From positions 1 to 9,228 of the forward strand of contig CAMLET010000096.1 in assembly GCA_946479125.1 (NCBI GenBank): a stretch of DNA of 9,228 nucleotides, written 5' to 3'. The notes beneath the pieces are model-generated. The model worked only from the letters and a program-made list of their open reading frames with translations. It made no database searches and had not been told where the DNA came from. Below are positions 1 to 6,931 of the stretch, one piece after another (within the stretch, counting starts at the first letter, position 1; each line of letters starts with the position of its first letter). This DNA comes from an uncultured Flavobacteriales bacterium. Its GTDB lineage: Bacteria; Bacteroidota; Bacteroidia; Flavobacteriales; Crocinitomicaceae. A program made the position numbers and the translations under genes.

Positions 1-1
1 T

Positions 2-844
2 TATCACGGTGGTAAAAAAGGTGAAATATCTTATTCACCACTAACAGCGGCTGTCAACGATTACAAGCAATATGATAAGTTGTTCTTTTATCTGTTCTCG
101 AAAGAAACCGCTAGTTATCAGCGATTGGATTTCTCTAACGGCGCACTTGATTACTCGTTAAACGATGACATGAACTACACCGCAGCGATTGTGGGAATGA
201 ATGAAAACGGGTTCTTCCTTAACGAGATCGGAACGTTGAAAGCGCAGGATTTGGGAACTTTAAAACTGAACGAAGTTTCGGAACAGGAATTCGACATGCG
301 TATCAATGCTATGAACTCCGAAAGAATGGGGCGACCAATGGAAATTCAGTCGGAACTGAATTGGTTATTCAAGGAAAAAGCCAACTATAAAGGGCAGAAA
401 CAACGTCAGGAAAATGCAGTTTTCAGAACAATTGTGCGACCAACAATCTATACCTGTGAAAGTGGAGAAGAAGAAGTAATGTCTGAGTTTTTAGATCCTG
501 AAATTTTAACGATAGTTGAAGACGAAGCTGGTTTTCCTGGAGGTACTGCTGCGATGAATTTGTATCTCAGATCAAATTTAGTTTACCCGCAACGCGCCTT
601 GGATGAAGGAATTTCTGGTCGTGTCTACCTTCGTTTTGTGGTCTCCTCAACTGGTGAAATCACAAATGTTAAGGTCACAAAAGGAATTCCTAAATGTCCG
701 GAATGTGATGCCGAAGCAAAACGGGCGGTTGGCAATATGCCCAACTGGACACCAGCCAAAAACAATGGCAAAAATGTAGCGATGTGGTATAATTTGCCTA
801 TCAAGTTTAATGTTAATGGTGGTGGCTCGAATTTGTTTAATTAG
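2..844 (+). CDS. TonB C-terminal domain protein, 5'-truncated by the window edge
   Basis: The reading frame is open from base 2 through the TAG at 842-844 (280 visible residues), so the true start lies upstream. The TTG at base 80 is internal, because 26 further in-frame codons precede it without a stop. The last ~100 residues (about 174-271) match the TonB C-terminal fold as seen in Bacteroidota: a Phe-Pro-Gly-Gly segment, a Val-Tyr-Pro site, the strand GRVYLRFVVSSTGEI, then an Asn-Met-Pro-Asn-Trp-Thr-Pro-Ala segment and YNLPIKF near the end. In this family the domain contacts the TonB box of outer-membrane transporters and passes on energy from ExbB/ExbD. The preceding ~170 visible residues resemble nothing I recognise. 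They do not show the Pro-rich linker of a classical TonB, so this may be a periplasmic or lipoprotein variant rather than the main energy transducer. A CPEC pair (Cys 232 and 235) lies inside the domain. It is convergent with the next gene. The domain call is firm; the role is uncertain. Confidence 0.85.
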   Translation, partial: YHGGKKGEISYSPLTAAVNDYKQYDKLFFYLFSKETASYQRLDFSNGALDYSLNDDMNYTAAIVGMNENGFFLNEIGTLKAQDLGTLKLNEVSEQEFDMRINAMNSERMGRPMEIQSELNWLFKEKANYKGQKQRQENAVFRTIVRPTIYTCESGEEEVMSEFLDPEILTIVEDEAGFPGGTAAMNLYLRSNLVYPQRALDEGISGRVYLRFVVSSTGEITNVKVTKGIPKCPECDAEAKRAVGNMPNWTPAKNNGKNVAMWYNLPIKFNVNGGGSNLFN

Positions 845-856
845 GTTTTAACTCCC

Positions 857-903
857 CCCTCTTGTCGACTTCGATACGCTCCGCACTCAGTCTGACAAGA
901 GGG
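857..903. repeat. REP-like inverted repeat between convergent genes
   Basis: Ten bases CCCTCTTGTC (857-866) are perfectly repeated as the reverse complement GACAAGAGGG (894-903), around a 27-nt loop. The loop holds CTTCGATACGCTCCG, close to CCTCGACTACGCTCGG in the palindrome inside leuS (5533-5603). It fills most of the 63-bp gap between two genes that end towards each other, a typical place for REP elements. It may help end transcription from both sides, but neither strand has a T-run after the stem, so it is not a canonical intrinsic terminator. Confidence 0.65.
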
Positions 904-907
904 AAGA

Positions 908-1819
908 TTAGTCAACAACCTTAAGTAGCAAACGATCTTCCGTCAAATACAAAATAGTGAATTGATGTCCTTCAATGATAATGGTATTGTCCTCTTTGAT
1001 TTCCCACTTGAGTAAGGTATTCTTTGTGGAAACTCCAATGAATCTTCCAGAACACGGAAATTTAGATTTTTCTTCTTTAGAGAATTTCACCACCTTGTAA
1101 CCTTGCTTATAAAGTGCAACTCCTTTTGCATCAAGCAGCATTGGAGCTTTCCACTTTGCTGTCAAAAGCTTTAGTTTCTCTTCCCTACTCGCCTGACTTC
1201 TATCTACCTGCGTTATTGTTTTCAGAACTTCAGCTTCATACTCAAATGTCTTTAATGTTGGGAGAAAGTCTGGACTTACCAACGGTGTATTGAAGTAATT
1301 CGTCCAAGTTCCAACACGTTTGCCGTATTCGTAATTTCCGAACAACTTAGAATTATCCGGTAATCTGAATTCCCACGGACCAACTTTCTTAAATGTATAA
1401 TACAACTCAAATCCCAACGAATCTTCGCCATCCATGTTTGTTAGTGTGGCTTCGCGCATTTCCAGGCTTTCAGCGTCAACCTCAACTTCTCCGAAATGTA
1501 GAAGATCCGATTTCAAGCTGTCGCTCCATTCTTTAAAAAAGAAACGCACTCCCGGATATTGAGTGAACTCTACAAAGCGATTTCCGGCACGAAAAAAACC
1601 CGTATGCAACATTTCTACTCCAGTTCCGGAATAAGGTAACTCAGAGGTATAATCTCTACGACCATCAAGAAAATTCTCATGTGAATAATATTCATCTGAT
1701 ATCATCCAGGTTAAATCTTGCGGATGCCACTCAAAGGGAATTACCAATTCTTCAGACGTGTAATCCTGAGAAAAACACGTAATTGTAGATAGGAAGAAAA
1801 AGGATAGGAAGTGTTTCAT
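908..1819 (-). CDS. Secreted hypothetical protein, possible lipocalin-like C-terminus
   Basis: A 303-residue protein with a clear N-terminal signal peptide: Met-Lys-His, then a Phe/Leu-rich core, with probable cleavage near residue 18 after Cys-Phe-Ser-Gln. It is therefore exported to the periplasm or cell surface. Residues ~145-172 contain a Gly-Pro-Trp-Glu-Phe segment and GKRVGTW, which resemble the Gly/Trp pattern of MORN-like repeats in Bacteroidota envelope proteins. Residues ~218-303 have a pattern reminiscent of lipocalin-like small beta-barrels: an early AKWKAP, Gly-Arg-Phe around 258-260, LKWEIKEDNTIIIEG, then a closing strand LTEDRLLLKVV. This is pattern inference without a search. 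No catalytic motif and no T9SS sorting domain are visible. The start at 1819 is fixed by the signal peptide. It follows the propeller gene by 25 bp and is probably last in the leuS cluster; its stop faces the REP-like repeat. Function unknown. Confidence 0.8.
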   Translation of the reverse strand: MKHFLSFFFLSTITCFSQDYTSEELVIPFEWHPQDLTWMISDEYYSHENFLDGRRDYTSELPYSGTGVEMLHTGFFRAGNRFVEFTQYPGVRFFFKEWSDSLKSDLLHFGEVEVDAESLEMREATLTNMDGEDSLGFELYYTFKKVGPWEFRLPDNSKLFGNYEYGKRVGTWTNYFNTPLVSPDFLPTLKTFEYEAEVLKTITQVDRSQASREEKLKLLTAKWKAPMLLDAKGVALYKQGYKVVKFSKEEKSKFPCSGRFIGVSTKNTLLKWEIKEDNTIIIEGHQFTILYLTEDRLLLKVVD

Positions 1820-1844
1820 ACCAGCAAAGTACGAATTTATTCTA

Positions 1845-3047
1845 TCAACGATTCACCAGAATTTTGACACAAGAAACTTCATTTTCACTGGCAACCGAAA
1901 GCAGGTAAGAACCATTTTGCAAGTCACCATTCCATTCGAAAATCGATAGTGAGGTTTTGTAAGAAGCAATTTCTTTTCCATCCATTGTTTGCAAACGGAT
2001 CAACTGCTCTGAACCGTTGTTTTCAGGAAGTTCTATTGTGAAATATCCATTGCTTGGGTTTGGATAAACGAGCAAATCAGCAGAATTGACTTCCTGCAAA
2101 CTCACATTTTTTGGAAAAACGGAAATACATATGGGATTTGGACAAACCTGGAAGTGATTCACGACTGCATCGGTAACAGCATCGATCTTTGAAAGTGAAT
2201 GGCTATTGGTATTCGTGGAATAATAGTACGTTTCAGCAAGATTGGATGCCAAATAGGTTGGATAGACCTGAACATTGGTTGTTGTTAACGCATGAGAAGC
2301 GATGTCAATTTGAGAAACCGTATTGTCATCCATAATAGTGACGTAAGCCTTGGTTCCGGTACTATTCACCATAACATCGTGTGGATGAGCACCTACAACA
2401 ATGTTTGTGTCAACCGTATTACCTGCCGTTTCAATAATTGAAAAATATCCTACAGAATTCATCTGAGCAGAACAGTACAATTCATTGCCATCGGGTGAAA
2501 GTACTAATCCAACTGGCGTACCCGGCAAATCAATAGTATCCACTTCAATAAATGTGTTAGTGGAGTAAACGCCAACTTCAAAATCAAATGAATTACTTAC
2601 GTAGATCAGCTGTTCATCTCGTGAAAGTGCCATTTGTGTTGGGTATGCACCAGTTGAGAACGAAAAGAACACTGAATTACTTGAAAGATCGATTACGGAA
2701 ACCGAATTTGAGATCTGGTTACAAACATACGCTAAAGTTCCTGCTTGATTCAGTATCACTTGTACTGGATCCAATCCAACAGGAATGGTGTCAATGATAG
2801 TGTGCGTTGAAGGATCAATTTCCAGAACCGACGACATATTGAAAACTGGTACGTAGAATCGCGAAAAATCACTTGTAAAAGCACCATTTCCAGTATTTCC
2901 ACCGGTATAAATACTGTCTGTCACGTTCTGATTTTCCAGATCTACGACGTACAAATAGTTGGTTGAAGTAGAACCCACGTACGCCATTTGTCCGAAGGAC
3001 ATTAAGCTGCTGAAGGAAGTTGCTAATAAAAGTAGAAATGCTCTCAT
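1845..3047 (-). CDS. Secreted seven-bladed YVTN/YncE-type beta-propeller with T9SS sorting domain
   Basis: A 400-residue protein. Residues 1-20 form a signal peptide (Met-Arg-Ala-Phe, Leu-rich core, ending Ser-Phe-Gly-Gln). Seven copies of a ~42-residue repeat follow, starting near residues 22, 64, 106, 148, 190, 234 and 274. Each has an aromatic-Tyr-Val strand, a Ser/Asn-rich turn, a V-x-x-I-D strand, then D-T-I-x-V-G, as in YVTN-family propellers; seven is the expected number for a closed YncE-like propeller. Residues ~325-400 are a type-A T9SS C-terminal domain: LLVYPNPSNGYFTIELP, a Met-Asp-Gly-Lys-Glu turn, GSYLLSV, and a final V-K-I-L-V-N-R strand. The protein is therefore predicted to cross the outer membrane by the Por/T9SS system, lose the sorting domain, and be released or attached to the surface. 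No enzymatic residues are apparent; such propellers usually act in binding. A 15-bp palindrome lies 14 bp before the start codon. Confidence 0.9.
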   Translation of the reverse strand: MRAFLLLLATSFSSLMSFGQMAYVGSTSTNYLYVVDLENQNVTDSIYTGGNTGNGAFTSDFSRFYVPVFNMSSVLEIDPSTHTIIDTIPVGLDPVQVILNQAGTLAYVCNQISNSVSVIDLSSNSVFFSFSTGAYPTQMALSRDEQLIYVSNSFDFEVGVYSTNTFIEVDTIDLPGTPVGLVLSPDGNELYCSAQMNSVGYFSIIETAGNTVDTNIVVGAHPHDVMVNSTGTKAYVTIMDDNTVSQIDIASHALTTTNVQVYPTYLASNLAETYYYSTNTNSHSLSKIDAVTDAVVNHFQVCPNPICISVFPKNVSLQEVNSADLLVYPNPSNGYFTIELPENNGSEQLIRLQTMDGKEIASYKTSLSIFEWNGDLQNGSYLLSVASENEVSCVKILVNR

Positions 3048-3060
3048 TATCTTAGGTTTT

Positions 3061-3075
3061 GTTCTTTAAAAGAAC
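3061..3075. promoter_or_regulatory. Perfect 7+1+7 palindrome upstream of the propeller gene
   Basis: GTTCTTT-A-AAAGAAC is a perfect inverted repeat with one central base. It ends 14 bp before the ATG of the propeller gene, in the 65-bp spacer after the membrane-protein gene. Such symmetry would suit a dimeric repressor site or a short 5'-leader hairpin over the translation start. No T-run follows on the minus strand, so a terminator is unlikely. The function is inference only. Confidence 0.35.
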
Positions 3076-3112
3076 GGTTGATTTTACGAAATGGTTGGGA
3101 GGAACACTATAC

Positions 3113-3634
3113 TTACTTGGTGTTCATCATTTCATGAAAAGATGCCACCCAGGTATTCACGTTTTTCTCAAGTGTAGAATTACTCATTGCACTTCCGTTT
3201 CCTTCCGCTACGAAATCCAATTTCATCAGGTAAGGCATTTGCATTCCTTTGATATAAAGACGGACAGAAACCAAGCCTGCTAACGGAATTCCTACCCTGA
3301 ACAGTTCGTTTTTCGCATCATTCAGTCTTCCCACAACAACTCCGTCATGATAAACTTCAAATTGTTCGATCTGATCGAACGCAAATGTTTTCGACTGATA
3401 AGCTTTCTTCGTCTTCGAATAAATGGCCAGGTGAAATTGTTTCTTGGGACTATCAACTGCAACAAAATGTCCGGACTCATGCGCCTGAAGCAAGGCATTA
3501 TAAGCAATTCCGCTGCGTTCCAGAAACTTTTTGATTCCTCCTTTTTTCTTAGCTCGGATAATGAATGTAATTAGCAATGCTAATAGAACAAACACCAGCA
3601 CAATAGCTCCGATAATTCCTTTTACTTGAAACAT
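3113..3634 (-). CDS. Hypothetical single-pass membrane protein
   Basis: A 173-residue protein with one strongly hydrophobic helix at residues ~7-26, followed by the basic stretch Arg-Ala-Lys-Lys-Lys-Gly-Gly. By the positive-inside rule this places the remaining ~145 residues in the cytoplasm, with the N-terminus outside. The soluble part looks beta-rich: HFVAVDSPKKQFHLAIYS, FAFDQIEQFEVYHDG, and VSVRLYIKG followed by an LDF strand. This is a strand pattern seen in small PH-like or uncharacterised domains, but I cannot assign a family. A purine-rich AAAAGGAA precedes the ATG by about 5 bases, the best Shine-Dalgarno-like sequence in the cluster, and supports the start. It lies 23 bp after the leuS stop, so it is probably co-transcribed with leuS, but nothing in the protein suggests a part in tRNA charging. 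Function unknown. Confidence 0.8.
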   Translation of the reverse strand: MFQVKGIIGAIVLVFVLLALLITFIIRAKKKGGIKKFLERSGIAYNALLQAHESGHFVAVDSPKKQFHLAIYSKTKKAYQSKTFAFDQIEQFEVYHDGVVVGRLNDAKNELFRVGIPLAGLVSVRLYIKGMQMPYLMKLDFVAEGNGSAMSNSTLEKNVNTWVASFHEMMNTK

Positions 3635-3657
3635 ACGTATTCCTTTTAATCCTCTGT

Positions 3658-6486
3658 CTAAACGACCATATTCACGATTTTGCCAGGAACAACAATCACT
3701 TTTTTAGGAGCTTTGCCTTCCAACCATTTCTGTGTTTCTTCCATCGCCATTACCGCTTCTTCTACTTCTTTCGGAGAGAAGGTTGTAGGCAATTCGGCAT
3801 TAAATCGCATTTTTCCATTGAAACTTACAGGATATTTCGTGTTCGCTTCAACAAGCATACTTGCATCGAATTTAGGAAATTGAGCTGTAGAAATCGTTCC
3901 GGCAGCGTTACCAATTGCTTCCCATAATTCTTCAGCAGCGTGAGGCGCGTAAGGCGCTAACAAAATCACTACTTGCTCCAATACTTCTTTCGAATGACAT
4001 TTCTGATCCGTCAATTCGTTCACACAAATCATCAGGTTCGAAACATTAGTATTGAATGAGAAACGCTCCAAATCGTCTTCTACTTTCTTGATTGTTTTAT
4101 GTAATGTCTTCAAACTGTCTTTAGAAGCAGGTTCGTTCGTTACAATCACTTTTCCATCCTCGTAGAACAAACGCCACAATTTGCGCAGGAAGTTGTGCAC
4201 TCCGTTAATTCCTTTCGTATCCCAAGGTTTGGTTTGCTCTAAAGGCCCAAGGAACATCTCGTACATACGCAATGTATCTGCACCAAATTTCTCCACCAAT
4301 TCATCCGGCGTTTGCACGTTGAATTTGGATTTCGACATTTTTTCGACTTCAGAACCACAGATGTAAGTTCCATCGTCTTCTAAAATGAATGCTGCATCTG
4401 CGAAATCTGCGCGCCATTTTTTAAAGGCTTCAATGTCCAGTTTATCATTATCAACAAGAGAAATATCCACGTGAACAGGAATCACATTTTTTCCATCTTT
4501 CTTTGAATAAGTGACGTATGTTTTGTTGTCTTCTAAACGATAAACAAAACTACTTCTCCCCAAAATCATCCCCTGGTTGATCATTTTCTTGAACGGCTCA
4601 TCAAAAGAAATGAAGCCCATATCGAACAAGAATTTGCACCAGAAACGGCTATAAAGCAAGTGACCCGTTCCGTGTTCAGAACCTCCAATGTACAAGTCCA
4701 CTTGATTCCAATAATCTGCTTTTTCTTTGGAAACAAATTCCTGATCGTTTTTCGGATCCATGTAGCGCAAGAAATAGAACGAACTTCCCGCCCAACCTGG
4801 CATCGTGTTGTATTCCATTCTGTCGCCTTCGGAATATTTCCACGCACTTTTTTCAGCACGAGCCAATGGCGGTTCGCCATCTTCTGTAGGCAAATATTTG
4901 TCTACTTCTGGCAATTCGATTGGCAAATGTGCATCGTCAACCAAATAAGGAATGTCATTTTTATAATAAACCGGGAAAGGCTCGCCCCAGTAACGCTGAC
5001 GAGAGAAAATCGCATCACGCAAACGGTAGTTTGTTTTTCCTTTTCCTAATCCATCTGCCTCAATTTTCGCAATCGCAGCTTTCATAGCCTCTTTCACAGA
5101 AAGTCCTGTCAAGAAACCAGAATCAGCAATTGTTCCTTCTTTCTCGGAGTAAGCGCCTTCAGAAATGTCAACGTTCTCAAAAATGTTCTTAATCGGAATA
5201 TTGAAGTGTTTCGCAAAATCCCAGTCGCGTTGATCGCCACATGGAACTGCCATTACAGCTCCAGTTCCGTATGAAGCCAACACGTAATCTCCAATCCAAA
5301 CAGGAATTTGTTCTCCTGAGAAAGGATGAGTAACATAAGCTCCAGTAAACTGACCTGTAATGTTCTTTACGTCGGCTTGTCTGTCGCGCTCCGATTTCAA
5401 TGAAGCCGCAGTTTTATAAGCTTCAATCGCGTCTTTGTATTCCGCAGTTGTGATTTCGTCTACCAACGGATGTTCAGGCGCCAAAACCATGAATGAAACT
5501 CCGAAAATGGTATCAGGGCGAGTGGTGAATACCTCGACTACGCTCGGTAACCCGCCATTTTCCTGCGAAGAATCATTACTAAGGTCTTCGAGCGGTAGTC
5601 GAGAAGCCGAAGCGACAGCAAATTTCACTGAACAACCAACACTCTTCCCTATCCAGTTGCGTTGAATATCTTTAATCGCATCTGTCCAATCAACTGTGTC
5701 TAATCCTGTGATCAAACGTTCAGCATATGCTTTAATTCGCATCGACCATTGACGCATCAATTTTTGTTCTACCGGATGACCTCCACGTTCAGAAAGTCCG
5801 TTGATCACCTCATCATTTGCAAGTACCGTTCCCAAAGCCGGACACCAGTTTACCCATGAATCAGCAAGGTAAGCCAAACGGTACTCCATCAAAATTTGTT
5901 GCTGTTCTTTCTCTGAAAACCCTTTCCAGTCCTGAGCAGTAAATGAATTTGTATACTCAGTTACAGCATTAATTCCGGCATTACCATTCTTCTCAAAAGC
6001 AGCAATTAGCGTATCAATATGTTCCGCTTTATCCGAATCGTTGTTATACCACGAGTTGAAAATCTGTTTGAAGATCCATTGTGTCCATTTGTAGTAAGAT
6101 GGATCGGAAGTACGTACTTCTCTGTCCCAATCGAAGGAGAAACCAATTTTATCCAACTGATCGCGGTAACGTGCAATGTTTTGTTCTGTCGTAATTGCAG
6201 GATGTTGTCCTGTTTGAATCGCATATTGCTCAGCCGGCAATCCGAACGAGTCGTAACCCATTGGATGCAGGACATTGAATCCTTTCAAACGCTTGTAACG
6301 TGCATAGATATCAGAAGCGATGTAACCGAGCGGGTGACCAACATGTAAACCAGCTCCAGACGGATACGGGAACATATCCAATGCGTAGAACTTTGGTTTA
6401 GAACTGTTGTCTTCAGCTGCAAACGTTTTGTTGTCAGCCCAATGCTTGCGCCATTTGCGCTCGATTTCGATAAAATTATACTCCAT
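3658..6486 (-). CDS. leuS: Leucyl-tRNA synthetase
   Basis: Class Ia aminoacyl-tRNA synthetase that charges tRNA-Leu with leucine in the cytoplasm; essential. The 942-residue product is complete. The HIGH signature is HVGH (48-51) within MFPYPSGAGLHVGHPLGY. The CP1 editing domain has the Thr-rich motif TTRPDTIFG (321-329) and the segment GTGAVMAVPCGDQRDWDF (407-424). The WAGSSFYFLRYMDP stretch is at 565-578, and KMSKS at 716-720. The C-terminal anticodon-binding region contains LLAPYAPHAAEELWE. An in-frame ATG 28 codons upstream (6570) exists, but I choose 6486: homologues of this family begin near MEYNFIEIERKWRKHW, the extra segment is an unlikely hydrophobic stretch, and a promoter-like site lies inside it. 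Residues ~291-318 contain an insert of about 19 residues relative to E. coli LeuRS, encoded by a palindromic repeat. The frame is intact and all catalytic signatures remain, so the enzyme is expected to be active. It is first in the leftward gene cluster. Confidence 0.97.
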   Translation of the reverse strand: MEYNFIEIERKWRKHWADNKTFAAEDNSSKPKFYALDMFPYPSGAGLHVGHPLGYIASDIYARYKRLKGFNVLHPMGYDSFGLPAEQYAIQTGQHPAITTEQNIARYRDQLDKIGFSFDWDREVRTSDPSYYKWTQWIFKQIFNSWYNNDSDKAEHIDTLIAAFEKNGNAGINAVTEYTNSFTAQDWKGFSEKEQQQILMEYRLAYLADSWVNWCPALGTVLANDEVINGLSERGGHPVEQKLMRQWSMRIKAYAERLITGLDTVDWTDAIKDIQRNWIGKSVGCSVKFAVASASRLPLEDLSNDSSQENGGLPSVVEVFTTRPDTIFGVSFMVLAPEHPLVDEITTAEYKDAIEAYKTAASLKSERDRQADVKNITGQFTGAYVTHPFSGEQIPVWIGDYVLASYGTGAVMAVPCGDQRDWDFAKHFNIPIKNIFENVDISEGAYSEKEGTIADSGFLTGLSVKEAMKAAIAKIEADGLGKGKTNYRLRDAIFSRQRYWGEPFPVYYKNDIPYLVDDAHLPIELPEVDKYLPTEDGEPPLARAEKSAWKYSEGDRMEYNTMPGWAGSSFYFLRYMDPKNDQEFVSKEKADYWNQVDLYIGGSEHGTGHLLYSRFWCKFLFDMGFISFDEPFKKMINQGMILGRSSFVYRLEDNKTYVTYSKKDGKNVIPVHVDISLVDNDKLDIEAFKKWRADFADAAFILEDDGTYICGSEVEKMSKSKFNVQTPDELVEKFGADTLRMYEMFLGPLEQTKPWDTKGINGVHNFLRKLWRLFYEDGKVIVTNEPASKDSLKTLHKTIKKVEDDLERFSFNTNVSNLMICVNELTDQKCHSKEVLEQVVILLAPYAPHAAEELWEAIGNAAGTISTAQFPKFDASMLVEANTKYPVSFNGKMRFNAELPTTFSPKEVEEAVMAMEETQKWLEGKAPKKVIVVPGKIVNMVV
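5533..5603 (-). repeat. REP-like palindromic element inserted in frame in leuS
   Basis: CTCGACTACGCTCG (5533-5546) pairs with CGAGCGGTAGTCGAG (5589-5603): 14 base pairs with a single bulged G, around a 42-nt loop. On the coding strand it is read in frame as about 24 residues rich in Ser, Leu, Pro, Glu and Gly (roughly 295-318), ending two residues before the editing motif TTRPDT. The core shares the string TACGCTC and flanking TCGA with the intergenic repeat at 857-903. The distance between the preceding beta-strand (Phe 289) and the aromatic residue before TTRPDT (Phe 320) is 31, against 12 in the E. coli enzyme as I recall it. The repeat structure is seen directly; that it is a mobile element is inference. 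Confidence 0.7.
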
Positions 6487-6512
6487 GATAAATAGCTTGT
6501 TCAAAAGCGACG

Positions 6513-6545
6513 CGAAGATACACAAAATGCCAAGAGCTGATTCAA
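6513..6545 (-). promoter_or_regulatory. Candidate leuS promoter
   Basis: Read on the minus strand, TATCTTCG (6520-6513) matches the Bacteroidota -7 element TAnnTTTG at all but one fixed position. A TTG (6545-6543) lies 22 bases before it as a possible -33 element, slightly longer than the usual ~19. Transcription would begin near 6506, leaving about 20 nt before the chosen leuS start at 6486. This fits that start and not the one at 6570. Confidence 0.4.
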
Positions 6546-6666
6546 TGAGGAATCTGAAAAAATCGTGCATAATTCCACGACAGGAATTCCAAAGTGTTAA
6601 AATCTCATCGTAAAATTTCTAGGGTTTCGTCGAAATAATAAAACACTAAAAGAAAAAACATTTATA

Positions 6667-6696
6667 TTGTAACCATAGAATTACAAATTACTTATA
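6667..6696 (+). promoter_or_regulatory. Candidate promoter of the small secreted-peptide gene
   Basis: TTG (6667-6669) and TACTTATA (6689-6696) are separated by exactly 19 bases, the usual spacing for the Bacteroidota primary sigma factor (-33 TTG, -7 TAnnTTTG). The -7 box matches at four of six fixed positions. The surroundings are very AT-rich. Transcription would start near 6701, giving a leader of ~14 nt before the ATG at 6715. Confidence 0.4.
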
Positions 6697-6714
6697 ACTA
6701 GAAAACTAACAGTC

Positions 6715-6912
6715 ATGCGCAAATTCATTTTTCCTCTCACAATTATTGGCCTTTTGGCAATTCCAGTTACTTCGTCGGCAGCAAGTACAACTCATGGAAC
6801 AGTAATTAAAAAAGAAACGAACAACTTCAAGCCAAAAAAGAAGAAGAAGAAAAAGAGCCACGGTGGTGGTTGTGAAGCTTACGGACGTTTTGCGCAAGGA
6901 ACAACGAAATAA
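6715..6912 (+). CDS. Small secreted lysine-rich peptide, unknown function
   Basis: A 65-residue protein. Residues 1-22 are a textbook Sec signal peptide: Met-Arg-Lys, hydrophobic core, then Val-Thr-Ser-Ser-Ala before a likely cut at Ala22 or Ala23. The mature peptide of ~43 residues has a Thr/Lys/Asn-rich start, a run of seven lysines (41-47) after Lys-Pro, then SHGGGCEAYGRFAQGTTK with a single cysteine (Cys53) near the C-terminus. It is strongly basic. The reading frame is credible despite its size because a spaced promoter-like pair precedes it, a strong terminator follows 20 bp after the stop, and the signal peptide is intact. It is divergent from leuS and is followed by the sensor kinase. 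No family is recognised. A basic secreted peptide could bind nucleic acid, acidic polysaccharide or membranes, or form a disulfide-linked dimer, but these are guesses. Confidence 0.75.
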   Translation: MRKFIFPLTIIGLLAIPVTSSAASTTHGTVIKKETNNFKPKKKKKKKSHGGGCEAYGRFAQGTTK

Positions 6913-6931
6913 TTTATTCCAATTCATATTG

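Noticed and set aside
80..82. TTG as start of the first gene
   Set aside because: The frame is open upstream to the window edge, so this is an internal codon.
857..903. The intergenic inverted repeat as an intrinsic terminator
   Set aside because: The 27-nt loop is long and no T-run follows the stem on either strand; its similarity to the leuS palindrome fits a REP-like element better.
1826..1832. TACTTTG on the minus strand before the 303-aa gene, like a -7 promoter box
   Set aside because: It is one base short of TAnnTTTG and has no TTG at a suitable distance; co-transcription with the gene 25 bp upstream is simpler.
4660..5049. 129-aa reading frame on the + strand opposite leuS
   Set aside because: Antisense shadow of a strongly conserved gene. 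It has no recognisable domain or promoter and an amino-acid mix typical of a shadow frame.
5533..5603. leuS as a pseudogene broken by the palindrome
   Set aside because: The reading frame continues without stop or shift and every signature motif downstream is intact.
6487..6570. In-frame upstream ATG that would extend leuS by 28 residues
   Set aside because: The extra segment is hydrophobic and unlike LeuRS N-termini, the family begins near MEYNF, and the best promoter-like site lies inside this stretch.
6834..6840. A-AAA-AAG heptamer in the polylysine codons, the classical -1 frameshift site
   Set aside because: The -1 frame ends after about a dozen codons and no stimulatory stem or upstream Shine-Dalgarno is evident. 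The match follows from lysine codons alone.
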